From FEN-1297 sp021817845 (GTDB taxonomy: Bacteria; Bacteroidota; Ignavibacteria; Ignavibacteriales; Ignavibacteriaceae): 64,000 nt of DNA. Of the stretch, positions 17,580-25,834 are shown piece by piece (the first letter of the stretch is position 1; each line of letters starts with the position of its first letter). Location of the stretch: NCBI GenBank assembly GCA_021817845.1, contig JAKAFW010000005.1, forward strand, positions 62,001 to 126,000. Direction: 5' to 3'. Position numbers and translations under genes: made by a program. The notes beneath the pieces were generated by a model. That model did not search any database, had not been told where the DNA came from, and saw only the letters and a program-made list of their open reading frames with translations.

Positions 17580-18176
17580 TCAGGCATGGTTGAAAAGTTT
17601 TAAGATTAAATAAATTTGAAAATATGTCGACATAAAACCGAACAAGGCGCCAAATATTACTTGGCTTATGGAATGGCATTTCAATTTGATCCTTGACCAT
17701 CCGACTAAAGCCACGACAATGAACATAAATAATCCAATCCAGCCGAAAAGAAGAATAAATGCAGCAGCAGGGCCAGCGGCACCCATCGCATGAACGCTAA
17801 TCTTCCAATACTTATTAATAAAAATAATTATTAGTGTATTGGAAATATAGCAAAACCAAAATGCTATTGAAATAATATTAATCTTATAAAAGATTAGTAT
17901 TAATAATCCGATCAAATAAAATATCTCTGCTATTAAAAATGGGACTGTTCTTTCTTCTTTGATGGAAGCATCTATATCTACCAATTTTCCGTTTTTCCGC
18001 ATAAAGACAAATAAGATTATTGGGGAAAAAAAACCAAAAATCAGGGCGACTAAAATCATCACAAGGCTTTTTTGAAATGTTTTCTCAAGAGAAAAAGAAA
18101 GGGCTGTAAAAAATATCAGGGTAAAGGACGGAGGAACAAATACCGTAGAAATAATTCTTGCTATTTTTTTTGACAA
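17580..18176 (-). CDS. PAP2-like membrane protein
   Basis: A 198-residue protein with about five or six membrane helices. It carries a degenerate phosphatidic-acid-phosphatase (PAP2) signature: KEERTVPF in place of KxxxxxxRP, KISVHAMGAAG in place of the PSGH motif, and GWSRIKLKCHSISQ in place of SRxxxxxH. The Arg and His of the last motif are kept. Such proteins are often annotated as PAP2 family phosphatases acting on lipid pyrophosphates. The initiation codon is TTG at 18176; no nearby ATG precedes the first helix. Activity is uncertain because the first two motifs are divergent. Confidence 0.68.
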   Translation of the reverse strand: MSKKIARIISTVFVPPSFTLIFFTALSFSLEKTFQKSLVMILVALIFGFFSPIILFVFMRKNGKLVDIDASIKEERTVPFLIAEIFYLIGLLILIFYKINIISIAFWFCYISNTLIIIFINKYWKISVHAMGAAGPAAAFILLFGWIGLFMFIVVALVGWSRIKLKCHSISQVIFGALFGFMSTYFQIYLILKLFNHA

Positions 18177-18232
18177 AGTTTTTCCAAAGTATTAATTGTT
18201 TTTGGTGGTTACAAAATTGGGACCGTGAAATA

Positions 18233-19228
18233 CTAGTTTATTACTTCTTCTACGGGTTCGTTTTGTAGTCTTTCGAGATATTTGAGTAAGATATCTTCCA
18301 CAAAATTATATTCCATAATAGCCATTAATTCCTTTCTTACCTGTGAAGCGAAAGGTAAACCTTTTAGATAACCGGAATAAAATTTTCTGTGTTCCAAAAC
18401 GGCTCGTTTTTCGCCTTTTACTTTTATAGCAAGGTGTAGATGCCGTAAACAAGTTTTAATCTTAAGATTTTCATCAACAACAGAAGTTATGCTGCCATGG
18501 TTTAGAATTTGTTTAGCTTCATAAAAAATCCACGGATTGCCTATAGCACCGCGGGCAATCATGACACCGTCCGCGCCGGTTTCGTTAAACGCTTTTTGTA
18601 CGTCTTGAGGTGTCAGTACATTTCCATTCACTACAACAGGGATTTTAACAACTTCTTTGATTCGCGGTATCCAATCCCAGTCGGCTTCACCTTTGTGTCC
18701 CATTACTCTTGTTCTACAATGGATAGTCAAAGCTTTAACCCCAACATCTTCCAGACGTTTCGCAACTTCCAAGATTTGGATGCTATCGTTATCTAATCCA
18801 AGACGTGTTTTAACTGTAACAGGAAGAGAGACCGAATCAACAACTTCTTTAACTAATTTTTGCATAAACGGCGGATCCTTTAGCAATCCGGCACCGGCGC
18901 CATGTGCAACAACATTTTTAATCCAGCAGCCTGCATTAATATCAATTAGGTCTGGATTTTCTTCCTCCGCAATTTTAGCTGCTGAAGCCATTGAGTCAAT
19001 TCCACTGCCATAAATTTGTATACCAACAGGGCGTTCTTCTTCGATTATTTCTAATTTCTTATGAGTTTTTTCAGATTTTCTTATCAAACCTTCTGAATTT
19101 ACAAACTCCGTGTATACTACATCTGCGCCAAGTTCTTTACAAACTAAACGAAAAGAAACATCCGAGATATCTTCCATAGGAGCAAGAAGGATGGCTTTCT
19201 CAATATTTATTTTTCCAACTGAAAACAT
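18233..19228 (-). CDS. dusB: tRNA-dihydrouridine synthase, DusB-type
   Basis: A 331-residue FMN-dependent TIM-barrel enzyme that reduces uridines in tRNA. It shows the family order: ILLAPMEDISDVSFRLVCKE, VYTEFVNSEGL, the catalytic-Cys segment DINAGCWIKNVVAHGAGAGL, VTVKTRLGLD, HCRTRVMGHKGEADWDWI, VVVNGNVLTP and GADGVMIARGAIGNPWIF. The catalytic Cys is kept, but the following Pro of the usual GCP motif is Trp, and HCRTR replaces the usual HGRTR. Length is normal. The specific uridine position is inferred from family resemblance only. Confidence 0.9.
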   Translation of the reverse strand: MFSVGKINIEKAILLAPMEDISDVSFRLVCKELGADVVYTEFVNSEGLIRKSEKTHKKLEIIEEERPVGIQIYGSGIDSMASAAKIAEEENPDLIDINAGCWIKNVVAHGAGAGLLKDPPFMQKLVKEVVDSVSLPVTVKTRLGLDNDSIQILEVAKRLEDVGVKALTIHCRTRVMGHKGEADWDWIPRIKEVVKIPVVVNGNVLTPQDVQKAFNETGADGVMIARGAIGNPWIFYEAKQILNHGSITSVVDENLKIKTCLRHLHLAIKVKGEKRAVLEHRKFYSGYLKGLPFASQVRKELMAIMEYNFVEDILLKYLERLQNEPVEEVIN

Positions 19229-19317
19229 AAAATTACAATTAAATCATTTTTACTATTGCAAATATAACACTTTTCTTTTTATTGAGGTGGTAATTAAGCG
19301 TACGAATGGGATTTTGA

Positions 19318-20199
19318 TCAGTCTTCTTTTTCTGGTTCAATATGAATGTGGACATCAATATTATCAAAACTTTGATGAAGTTTTTGCTCAACTTCATGAG
19401 AAATTTCATGAGCTTTATCTATTGTTAAATTTTCCTTTACGTGAATATTCATTTCAATTAATGTTTGGGCGCCGGCACTTCGAATCTTTATATCGTGAGC
19501 TTTAACGACTGCCGGAATTTGAGAAGTTATTTCTTCAACTTTTTCCTTAATACCTTTTGGAGCCTTATCTAAAAGAACATCAATAGCTCTCTTGCCCAGA
19601 TTAAAGCTAATAAAAATCACAATCATCGCAACAAAAAATGCCGCAATCGAGTCTGCATAGGTGAAGCTGAAATAAACACCGATTAGCCCTATAAAAACAA
19701 CTAGGGAACTATAAACATCCGTTGAAAAGTGAAGTGCATCCGCTTCTATTGCCTGGCTATTATATTTAACGGCAACTTTCTTTAGCGCCCTTGATCGAGA
19801 TATATCTATAATAATTGATGAGACTATAACTATATAGCTCCAAATATTAACTGTGATATGAATGTTTTCACCAAGTAATCTTTTTATTACTTCACCTATA
19901 ATCCAGCCGCAAGTAATCAATAGAAGTAACGTTTCAAACAGCGCAGAAAAATTTTCAATTTTGCCATGGCCGAAATTATGATCTTCATCGGCGGGTTTAC
20001 TAGAGAATCTTACCGCATAGTAAGTCATAAGTGCAGCAATTAAATCCAAGCCTGAGTGAGCAGCTTCGGATAATATTCCCAGACTGTTGGTGGTCAGTCC
20101 AATAATTAATTTAGATGAAGTCAAAAAAATGGCAGCAATTACCGACCAATAGGTTACCCGGTTTTTTTCCTTATTTTCAACAGACTTATTGTATTCCAT
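19318..20199 (-). CDS. cation diffusion facilitator (CDF) metal exporter
   Basis: A 293-residue CDF transporter with six predicted helices and a C-terminal cytoplasmic ferredoxin-like domain. Metal site residues are visible in helix 2 (LSEAAHSGLDL, HxxxD) and helix 5 (EADALHFSTDVYSS, DxxxHxxxD form), with a His/Asp loop DEDHNFGHGKIEN. The C-terminal domain ends HIHIEPEKED. CDF proteins export Zn, Fe, Mn, Co or Cd in exchange for protons; HxxxD in helix 2 with DxxxD-type helix 5 is common in Zn/Fe members, but the metal cannot be fixed here. Confidence 0.92.
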   Translation of the reverse strand: MEYNKSVENKEKNRVTYWSVIAAIFLTSSKLIIGLTTNSLGILSEAAHSGLDLIAALMTYYAVRFSSKPADEDHNFGHGKIENFSALFETLLLLITCGWIIGEVIKRLLGENIHITVNIWSYIVIVSSIIIDISRSRALKKVAVKYNSQAIEADALHFSTDVYSSLVVFIGLIGVYFSFTYADSIAAFFVAMIVIFISFNLGKRAIDVLLDKAPKGIKEKVEEITSQIPAVVKAHDIKIRSAGAQTLIEMNIHVKENLTIDKAHEISHEVEQKLHQSFDNIDVHIHIEPEKED

Positions 20200-20258
20200 A
20201 GAAATCTTTTGGTGAATTATATTAAATATAAGATTTTATTTTGAAATGATAAATCGCT

Positions 20259-21431
20259 TTAATATCCGGGAATTTTTTCAAGCGATATTTTTTTTGTAAA
20301 CAGAGACAAAATATTTTTTGTATCCTGAAAAGCTTGGCGCATTTTCATTAAGTCTGAACCTGTCAAATATTTGGGTATATTATTTCCAAAGGCTTCTTGT
20401 GAAGGTAAAATGATATATTGATTTCCGTTAGAGGTTTTACCTTTGAATACCCACGTAGGTAAATATTCGACATTCGATATTCGCATAGAATTAGTAGAAA
20501 AATTCTTTGTAATATTTAAAGTCAAAATCACTCCTGCATCAGAATATCTCCATCTCTGATTAGAAATAAAATTACCTAGGGAATATGCGACGAAACCGGT
20601 ATCCACATTTGGTTCAGTAGTTTTAAAATAATTTACGGGTTCAATAACATGCGGATGTCCACCGATTATGATATCCGCACCTGCTCTAATTGAGGCGGCA
20701 ACAATTTTTTCTTGATATTCTACCGGGACCCTTTTATATTCTACTCCAAAATGGAAATGAAGAAGGACGACATCGGCACTATCCAACCGCGCTTTAGCAA
20801 TATTTTGACGAATCAGATTTGTATCGATAAGATTTATAAGATAAGATTTTCCGGAAGGAATTTTATTCCCATTTATTCCGTATGTGTACGCAAGAAAAGC
20901 CACCTTAATTCCTTTAATATTAAAGATGCGAATTGAGTCTCTGTCTTTTTGCGATACAAAAGTCCCGTTATAACATAAATGATTTTTGTTCAGCTCCTGG
21001 ATAGTCCGCAAGACACCTTCTGCACCTCGATCAAAAGCATGATTATTAGCAGTAGAAATTAATTTAAAACCTGCATATTTAATTCCAGAAATAAATTCAT
21101 CAGGAGAATTAAACATCGGATAACCGGAATAACCTTCGGATCTTCCCGCTGTAACGGTTTCCAAATTACCAAAGGCAAAATCCGGTTCTTTAATAAATTT
21201 CTTTACAGAATCAAAAAATGGATTAAAATTAAAACTGTCGGCGGATACTTTTGCATAGTTTGATTCAATAGTATGGCACATCAAATCGCCAACGGCAGAA
21301 ATCGAAATCGTAACTAAAGAATCCGTGTATATTTTTTTTGAGTTAGTTGATTTACTACTTGCAGAATTAACAAAAAGACTAAAAAAAGATAAAATAATGA
21401 GAAGAAATAAAACCGGAAATTTTTTATTCAT
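20259..21431 (-). CDS. CapA-family (PGA_cap) metallophosphoesterase-like protein
   Basis: A 390-residue protein with an N-terminal signal or anchor helix (FPVLFLLIILSFFSLFV). The PGA_cap domain has the calcineurin-like metal motifs: SAVGDLMCH, FGNLETVTAG, STANNHAFDRGAEGVLRT, LLHFHFGVEYKR, and IIGGHPHVIEP. The founding member CapA takes part in poly-gamma-glutamate capsule formation, but no capB or capC is nearby, and most family members have unknown roles. The upstream terminator of the histone-like gene reaches into the bases just before this start. Confidence 0.87.
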   Translation of the reverse strand: MNKKFPVLFLLIILSFFSLFVNSASSKSTNSKKIYTDSLVTISISAVGDLMCHTIESNYAKVSADSFNFNPFFDSVKKFIKEPDFAFGNLETVTAGRSEGYSGYPMFNSPDEFISGIKYAGFKLISTANNHAFDRGAEGVLRTIQELNKNHLCYNGTFVSQKDRDSIRIFNIKGIKVAFLAYTYGINGNKIPSGKSYLINLIDTNLIRQNIAKARLDSADVVLLHFHFGVEYKRVPVEYQEKIVAASIRAGADIIIGGHPHVIEPVNYFKTTEPNVDTGFVAYSLGNFISNQRWRYSDAGVILTLNITKNFSTNSMRISNVEYLPTWVFKGKTSNGNQYIILPSQEAFGNNIPKYLTGSDLMKMRQAFQDTKNILSLFTKKISLEKIPGY

Positions 21432-21466
21432 AAAAAATAAGGCTGAATTAAATTTAATTCAGCCTT
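21430..21466 (-). terminator. intrinsic terminator of the histone H1-like gene
   Basis: A perfect 28-bp palindrome (14-bp arms, centre AAATTT; 21439-21466), followed on the minus strand by TTATTTTTTA. This is a textbook rho-independent terminator 14 bp after the stop of the histone-like gene. Its T tract ends at the capA-like start codon, so the terminator and the start of the next gene share bases. Confidence 0.88.
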
Positions 21467-21480
21467 CTTTATAAACAGGA

Positions 21481-21672
21481 TTATGATTTGCTAGCTTTTC
21501 TTTGAGATTTAACTTCCTGGACATCTTTACGAACTTCCTGGGCGTGTTTTCTCAAATCGCTAAGACCTTTGCGTAGACGCGTACCTGCAGCAGCTTGTCC
21601 CTTCTCGTAGAATTTTTCAAAATCTGCTTCCAGGGTTTTTACTGCTTGAACTAAGTCTTCAAATTTACTCAT
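21481..21672 (-). CDS. histone H1-like DNA-binding protein
   Basis: A 63-residue, lysine/arginine-rich helical protein (FEDLVQAVKTLEADFEKFYE, TRLRKGLSDLRKHAQEVRKD, ending KSQRKASKS). It matches the Hc1/histone H1-like family that is widespread in Bacteroidota and Chlorobi relatives and coats the nucleoid or modulates transcription. A perfect AGGAGG lies six bases before the ATG, the strongest ribosome binding site in this part of the window. A dedicated terminator follows the gene, so it is probably an abundant monocistronic message. Confidence 0.88.
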   Translation of the reverse strand: MSKFEDLVQAVKTLEADFEKFYEKGQAAAGTRLRKGLSDLRKHAQEVRKDVQEVKSQRKASKS

Positions 21673-21705
21673 AGGATACCTCCTAAATTTAGTTTATAGA
21701 AATGA

Positions 21706-23706
21706 TTAGTTAGAATTCTCAAATATAATTTCCGCAATATCTTTCACATGCACTTCGTCAATTTTCTCAAAATGTTTAACTCCATCGGTCATCATAGTCA
21801 GACAGAATGGGCAGGCAGAAGCAATTGTGGATACTTCTGTTTCAAGGGCTTCGCGTGTTCTTTCAATATTGATTCTACCCCCCTCTTCGTCTTCTAAGAA
21901 CATTCTTCCGCCGCCGCCGCCACAGCAAAATCCTTTACTCTTATTTCGATTCATTTCAACAATTTCCAACCCGTTTATTTTTCCTAATGAAAGACGGGGC
22001 GAATCATAAACTCCGTTATATCTTCCAAGATAACATGAATCGTGATAAGTGACTTTCTTTACTGATGCATCATCTTTAAGTTTAATTTTATCTTCACTCA
22101 ATAATTCATTTAAAAACTGCGTATGATGGAGTACTTCAAAATTTCCGCCGAATTGTTTATACTCATTTTTAATCGAATGAAAGCAATGCGGACAGGCAGT
22201 AACAATTTTTTTTACGCCGTAATTGTTTAGCGTTTCTATATTTTCTTTCATCAACATCTGAGCGAGGTATTCATTCCCAAGCCTGCGAGCTGTGTCGCCG
22301 TTGCATTTTTCTTCAGTACCTAAAATTCTAAAATTGATATTTGCTTTCTGCATCAGGGAAGCAAATGCTTTAGTAACTTTTTTATAGCGTTCATCAAAAG
22401 AACCGGCGCATCCGACCCAGAAAAGAATATCACCATTTGGATCTTCAGCCATTGTTTTGATGTTCATACCTTCTGCCCAAGCAGCGCGGTCGGATTGGTT
22501 AAAAGCCCAGGGGGTATAATTAGTTTCGAGGCTTTTGAAGACGCTATTCAAGTTTGAGGGAAATTGAGATTCCGTCAGCACTAAATCGCGTCGCATATCT
22601 ACGATAGAATCAACATGTTCTATCATTACCGGACATTCTTGAACGCAAGCCATACAAGTTGTGCATTCCCAAAGTTCTTTATCCGCAATATAATCATGGA
22701 CTAAAGTTTTACCGAAAATTTCCTCGTCAGTTTTATTTTCTAAGAGAAGCGGGGCTTTTTCTTCAACTCTATGCCTTATATCTACGATTATTTTTCTTGG
22801 TGACAAAGATTTTCCAACGGTAGCTGCGGGGCATACTGAAAAGCACCTTCCGCATTGAGTGCAAGAATATCCGTCAAGAATTTGTTTCCAAGAAAACTGT
22901 TCAATATCTGCAGCGCCAAACACTTCAACGCTTTCATCTTCAAGATTGAGAGGTTTAATTGTATTTCTCAAGGGCTCAAGGTTTGCAAAGAAAGTATTCG
23001 GAATAGAAGTCAAGACGTGAAGATGCTTTGAAAACGGTAAGTAATTTAGGAATGTTAATACGACTAATACGTGCATCCACCAAAATATTTCAAAAAATGT
23101 TACTGCATTTGTGGGATGATTTGAATAAAATAGCGGACTGAGAATAGCGGAGATCGGTCTTACTTCATAATTCTTTAAAACAAAATTATGGCTTGCAATC
23201 AAAGAAATGTTTTCACCAAACATCCCTATTACTACAAACATTATTAACAACAGAATTATCGTGGCATCAATCTTTTCAGCCTTACCAACTTCAAGACGAG
23301 GAATATGAATAACATAGCGGCGATATAGGGCATATAATACTGAAAGAATGACCAACAAGCCCATAACATCTTCAATAATCGTTATTAATGAATAAACCGG
23401 TCCTAAAAATTGAAATGTAAAAGGCGAATAAAAGCCTTGGATAAATGCTTCAACCACAGCAAAAAGGAAAAGTACAAATCCCCAAAAAATAAAGACATGA
23501 AGAAGTCCGGCTTTCAAATCCCGAAGTAATTTTTTTTGAAGAAAAGCGATTACCCAAACGTTTTTTAATCTTCTGACAATATTATCAAAACGGAAATCTT
23601 TTTTCTTACCTACAGTCAGGTTTTTAATAATTTTATTTGAGTTATAAATGAAAAAACTTATAGCCGAGATAAAAACTAAGATAAAAATAACGTTTTTAAA
23701 ATCCAT
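21706..23706 (-). CDS. membrane Fe-S oxidoreductase, probable ETF:(mena)quinone oxidoreductase
   Basis: A 666-residue fusion. Residues 1-260 form about six helices of a nitrate-reductase-gamma-like (haem b, quinone-facing) domain with several helix histidines. Two 4Fe-4S ferredoxin motifs follow (CTQCGRCFSVCPA and CTTCMACVQECPV). Then come two HdrD/CCG cysteine-rich domains (FWVGCAGSFDERYKK, TACPHCFHS; then YHDSCYLGRYNGVYD, GFCCGGGGGRMF). This layout is that of the EMO proteins proposed to pass electrons from electron-transferring flavoprotein to menaquinone during fatty-acid oxidation. An acyl-CoA dehydrogenase is encoded 1 kb away. etfAB genes are not in the window, so the electron donor is inferred. 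Confidence 0.83.
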   Translation of the reverse strand: MDFKNVIFILVFISAISFFIYNSNKIIKNLTVGKKKDFRFDNIVRRLKNVWVIAFLQKKLLRDLKAGLLHVFIFWGFVLFLFAVVEAFIQGFYSPFTFQFLGPVYSLITIIEDVMGLLVILSVLYALYRRYVIHIPRLEVGKAEKIDATIILLLIMFVVIGMFGENISLIASHNFVLKNYEVRPISAILSPLFYSNHPTNAVTFFEIFWWMHVLVVLTFLNYLPFSKHLHVLTSIPNTFFANLEPLRNTIKPLNLEDESVEVFGAADIEQFSWKQILDGYSCTQCGRCFSVCPAATVGKSLSPRKIIVDIRHRVEEKAPLLLENKTDEEIFGKTLVHDYIADKELWECTTCMACVQECPVMIEHVDSIVDMRRDLVLTESQFPSNLNSVFKSLETNYTPWAFNQSDRAAWAEGMNIKTMAEDPNGDILFWVGCAGSFDERYKKVTKAFASLMQKANINFRILGTEEKCNGDTARRLGNEYLAQMLMKENIETLNNYGVKKIVTACPHCFHSIKNEYKQFGGNFEVLHHTQFLNELLSEDKIKLKDDASVKKVTYHDSCYLGRYNGVYDSPRLSLGKINGLEIVEMNRNKSKGFCCGGGGGRMFLEDEEGGRINIERTREALETEVSTIASACPFCLTMMTDGVKHFEKIDEVHVKDIAEIIFENSN

Positions 23707-23748
23707 CGGAAGAGATTTTCCTTCAATAAAAGTTAAATGAACTCAAAA

Positions 23749-24336
23749 TTAGTTAGACGAACCGGGATTCTTTCTTAAAATTCCGAAATAAATATTTGCG
23801 CCGATAAAGACTTTAACCATTTCCCAGATTAAAAACGGAATAACGCCAACTTCAAATGCTAGCGAAATATTTTTCAAATAAAAGGTACCGAGGTAAATCG
23901 AACCGATCAATAAAATCACCGAATTTCCAATAAACATAGAAATAAGGACCCAGAAATAGGACTTATTTATTTTGGTTAGATAACCAGTTATAAAAGCCGC
24001 CGCAGGGAAAGCCAGTAAATACCCTCCGGTAGGACCGAACAAACGAGCAAACCCAATTGTCGCATCAGGAACTTGAGCAAACACTGGGAGACCTAAACAA
24101 CCGGCTAATAAATAAATAACTTGACTGTAAAATCCTTTTTTAGCTCCTAGGAAAGCACCTGATAAAACTACCACCATAGTTTGAAGTGTAAAGGGAACAG
24201 GTTTAATGGGAATAGTAATTTGTGAAGCAATTGCAGTTAAAAATGTAAATGATAAAATCCAAAAAGCTTGAGAAGTACTTAGAATTGAAATCAGATTTAA
24301 AAACTTATTTTTTGCTATGTTTTCTTTGTAGGTCAT
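23749..24336 (-). CDS. bioY: biotin transporter S component BioY
   Basis: A 195-residue integral membrane protein with six helices. Family landmarks are TIPIKPVPFTLQTMVVVLSG, LGAKKGFYSQVIYLLAGCLG, PVFAQ, and FGPTGGYLLAFPAAAFITGY. BioY is the biotin-binding subunit of ECF transporters and can work alone or with shared EcfAAT; no ECF ATPase is nearby. A palindrome about 125 bp upstream is a candidate operator. Confidence 0.93.
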   Translation of the reverse strand: MTYKENIAKNKFLNLISILSTSQAFWILSFTFLTAIASQITIPIKPVPFTLQTMVVVLSGAFLGAKKGFYSQVIYLLAGCLGLPVFAQVPDATIGFARLFGPTGGYLLAFPAAAFITGYLTKINKSYFWVLISMFIGNSVILLIGSIYLGTFYLKNISLAFEVGVIPFLIWEMVKVFIGANIYFGILRKNPGSSN

Positions 24337-24685
24337 GTAAATTCCTCGTCAGAGATTTTAAGATTTATTATTATTTAGAAATAAAGAATTTTATTGTTTA
24401 AAATGGATTCTTAACACCGTTTAAGCAACTTCAGAATAGAAGCAATCTTATGAAATTTGTTAGTTTAGACGTAAAACTAATCGGTCTCACTTTCAAATAT
24501 GCTTATTACTTAAAGAAAAGTCAAGAATATGATAAATTTTTGAATTTTTAAAATTTGTGCCCTTTTGAGCACAATTAAAAAAATTTTTGTACAAATTAAG
24601 ATAAGATTGCATCTTCCATTGTTGATTTTCTTTGTTTTTATAAACGGTTTGATTATTTTTTCACTTGCAGAAAGAGAGAAATACC
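24337..24685. other. divergent intergenic region between bioY and acyl-CoA dehydrogenase
   Basis: About 350 bp that must carry both divergent promoters. Apart from the palindrome at 24460-24480, I see only AT-rich DNA, including a pyrimidine-rich stretch before the dehydrogenase start; I see no RNA gene and no protein-like small frame. Confidence 0.5.
24460..24480. promoter_or_regulatory. candidate operator: 7-bp inverted repeat
   Basis: TTAGTTT and AAACTAA flank a 7-base centre (AGACGTA), a 21-bp perfect dyad with two-turn spacing, as bound by dimeric repressors. It does not match the classical BirA or BioR operator consensus as I know them. It could control bioY, the acyl-CoA dehydrogenase operon, or both. 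Confidence 0.35.
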
Positions 24686-25834
24686 TTGATAGATTTTACA
24701 TTCACAGAAGATCAAAAAATGCTACGCGGATTTGTAAAAGAATTTGCAGACTCCGAAATAAGACCACTAGCCAAGCAGATTGATGAAAACGAATCCATTC
24801 CGCGGGAGTTGATTATAAAACTTGGCGAAGTTGGGCTTTTAGGTACATCCTTTCCCGAAGAGTATGGAGGAGGAGGCTTTGGAGAAGTCGGATACTGTAT
24901 TGCTCAAGAAGAAGTGACCAGGGCATGCGGTTCAACAGCTACTTTGATAGGGGCGCACCAATCAATCGGAGCGAATGCCATTTATATCGGCGGTTCTGAA
25001 GAATTAAAAAAAAGGTATTTGCCTCTTTTAGCCTCCGGGGAAAAAATAGCCGCATTTGCTTTAACCGAGCCCGAAGCGGGTTCGGATTCATTCAATTTGA
25101 AAACAGTCGCTAAGAGACATGGCAATAAATGGATAATAAACGGTTCAAAAATGTGGATTACAAACGCTGGAATTGCAGATATATTTTCAGTTTTCGCAAG
25201 AACGAAGAATGGAATTACGGGCTTTGTAGTTGAAGCAGATTTTCCCGGTGTTTTTGTCGGTCCAAATGAAAAAAAACTTGGCATAAAAGGAAGTGTCACA
25301 AATTCAATTAATTTTGAAAATGTCGAAGTGCCGGAAGAAAATATTATAGGAATCGACGGCAAAGGTTTTTTAATTGCAATGGCTACATTAGATGCAGGAA
25401 GATTGGGGCTAGGTGCAGGCTGCCTCGGAGGTTCAAAGGAAGTATTAGAGCTTTCAGTAAAATTCTCAAAACAACGCAAACAATTCGGAGAATCGATTTC
25501 AAAATTTCAAGCAATTCAATTTATGCTTGCAGAAATGGAAACAAAAATATATGCAATGGAAAGCATCCTATACCGGACAGCTCATAATTACGATTTGAAT
25601 AAAAATATTTCCAACGAATCGGCAATCGTAAAGCTTTTCTGTTCAGAAGCAATGCTTGAAATAGCTGATAAGGGAATTCAAATCCACGGCGGAATGGGAT
25701 TTTCGAGAGAACTTCCTCTTGAAAGGATTTACCGTGATGCGAGAATCCTTAAAATTTTTGAAGGTACTAACGAAATACAAAAATTAATCATTAGCAGAAA
25801 TACAATTAAAAATAACGGTAAGCGGAAAGTATAA
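24686..25834 (+). CDS. acyl-CoA dehydrogenase
   Basis: A flavoprotein of about 382 residues that oxidises acyl-CoA to 2-enoyl-CoA and passes electrons to ETF. Motifs: LGTSFPEEYGGGGFGEVGY, AFALTEPEAGSD, the FAD-binding MWITNAGIADIF, RKQFGESISKFQAIQF, IQIHGGMGFSRELPLERIYR, and the catalytic Glu in ILKIFEGTNEIQ. I place the start at the TTG at 24686 (MIDFTFTEDQ), which matches the family N-terminus and follows AGAGAG by about eight bases; a TTG at 24665 would add seven residues. It is followed with no gap by the hisA-like gene. Confidence 0.93.
   Translation: MIDFTFTEDQKMLRGFVKEFADSEIRPLAKQIDENESIPRELIIKLGEVGLLGTSFPEEYGGGGFGEVGYCIAQEEVTRACGSTATLIGAHQSIGANAIYIGGSEELKKRYLPLLASGEKIAAFALTEPEAGSDSFNLKTVAKRHGNKWIINGSKMWITNAGIADIFSVFARTKNGITGFVVEADFPGVFVGPNEKKLGIKGSVTNSINFENVEVPEENIIGIDGKGFLIAMATLDAGRLGLGAGCLGGSKEVLELSVKFSKQRKQFGESISKFQAIQFMLAEMETKIYAMESILYRTAHNYDLNKNISNESAIVKLFCSEAMLEIADKGIQIHGGMGFSRELPLERIYRDARILKIFEGTNEIQKLIISRNTIKNNGKRKV

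Noticed and set aside
24982..25479. Minus-strand frame inside the acyl-CoA dehydrogenase gene
   Set aside because: It is an antisense shadow of conserved dehydrogenase codons.
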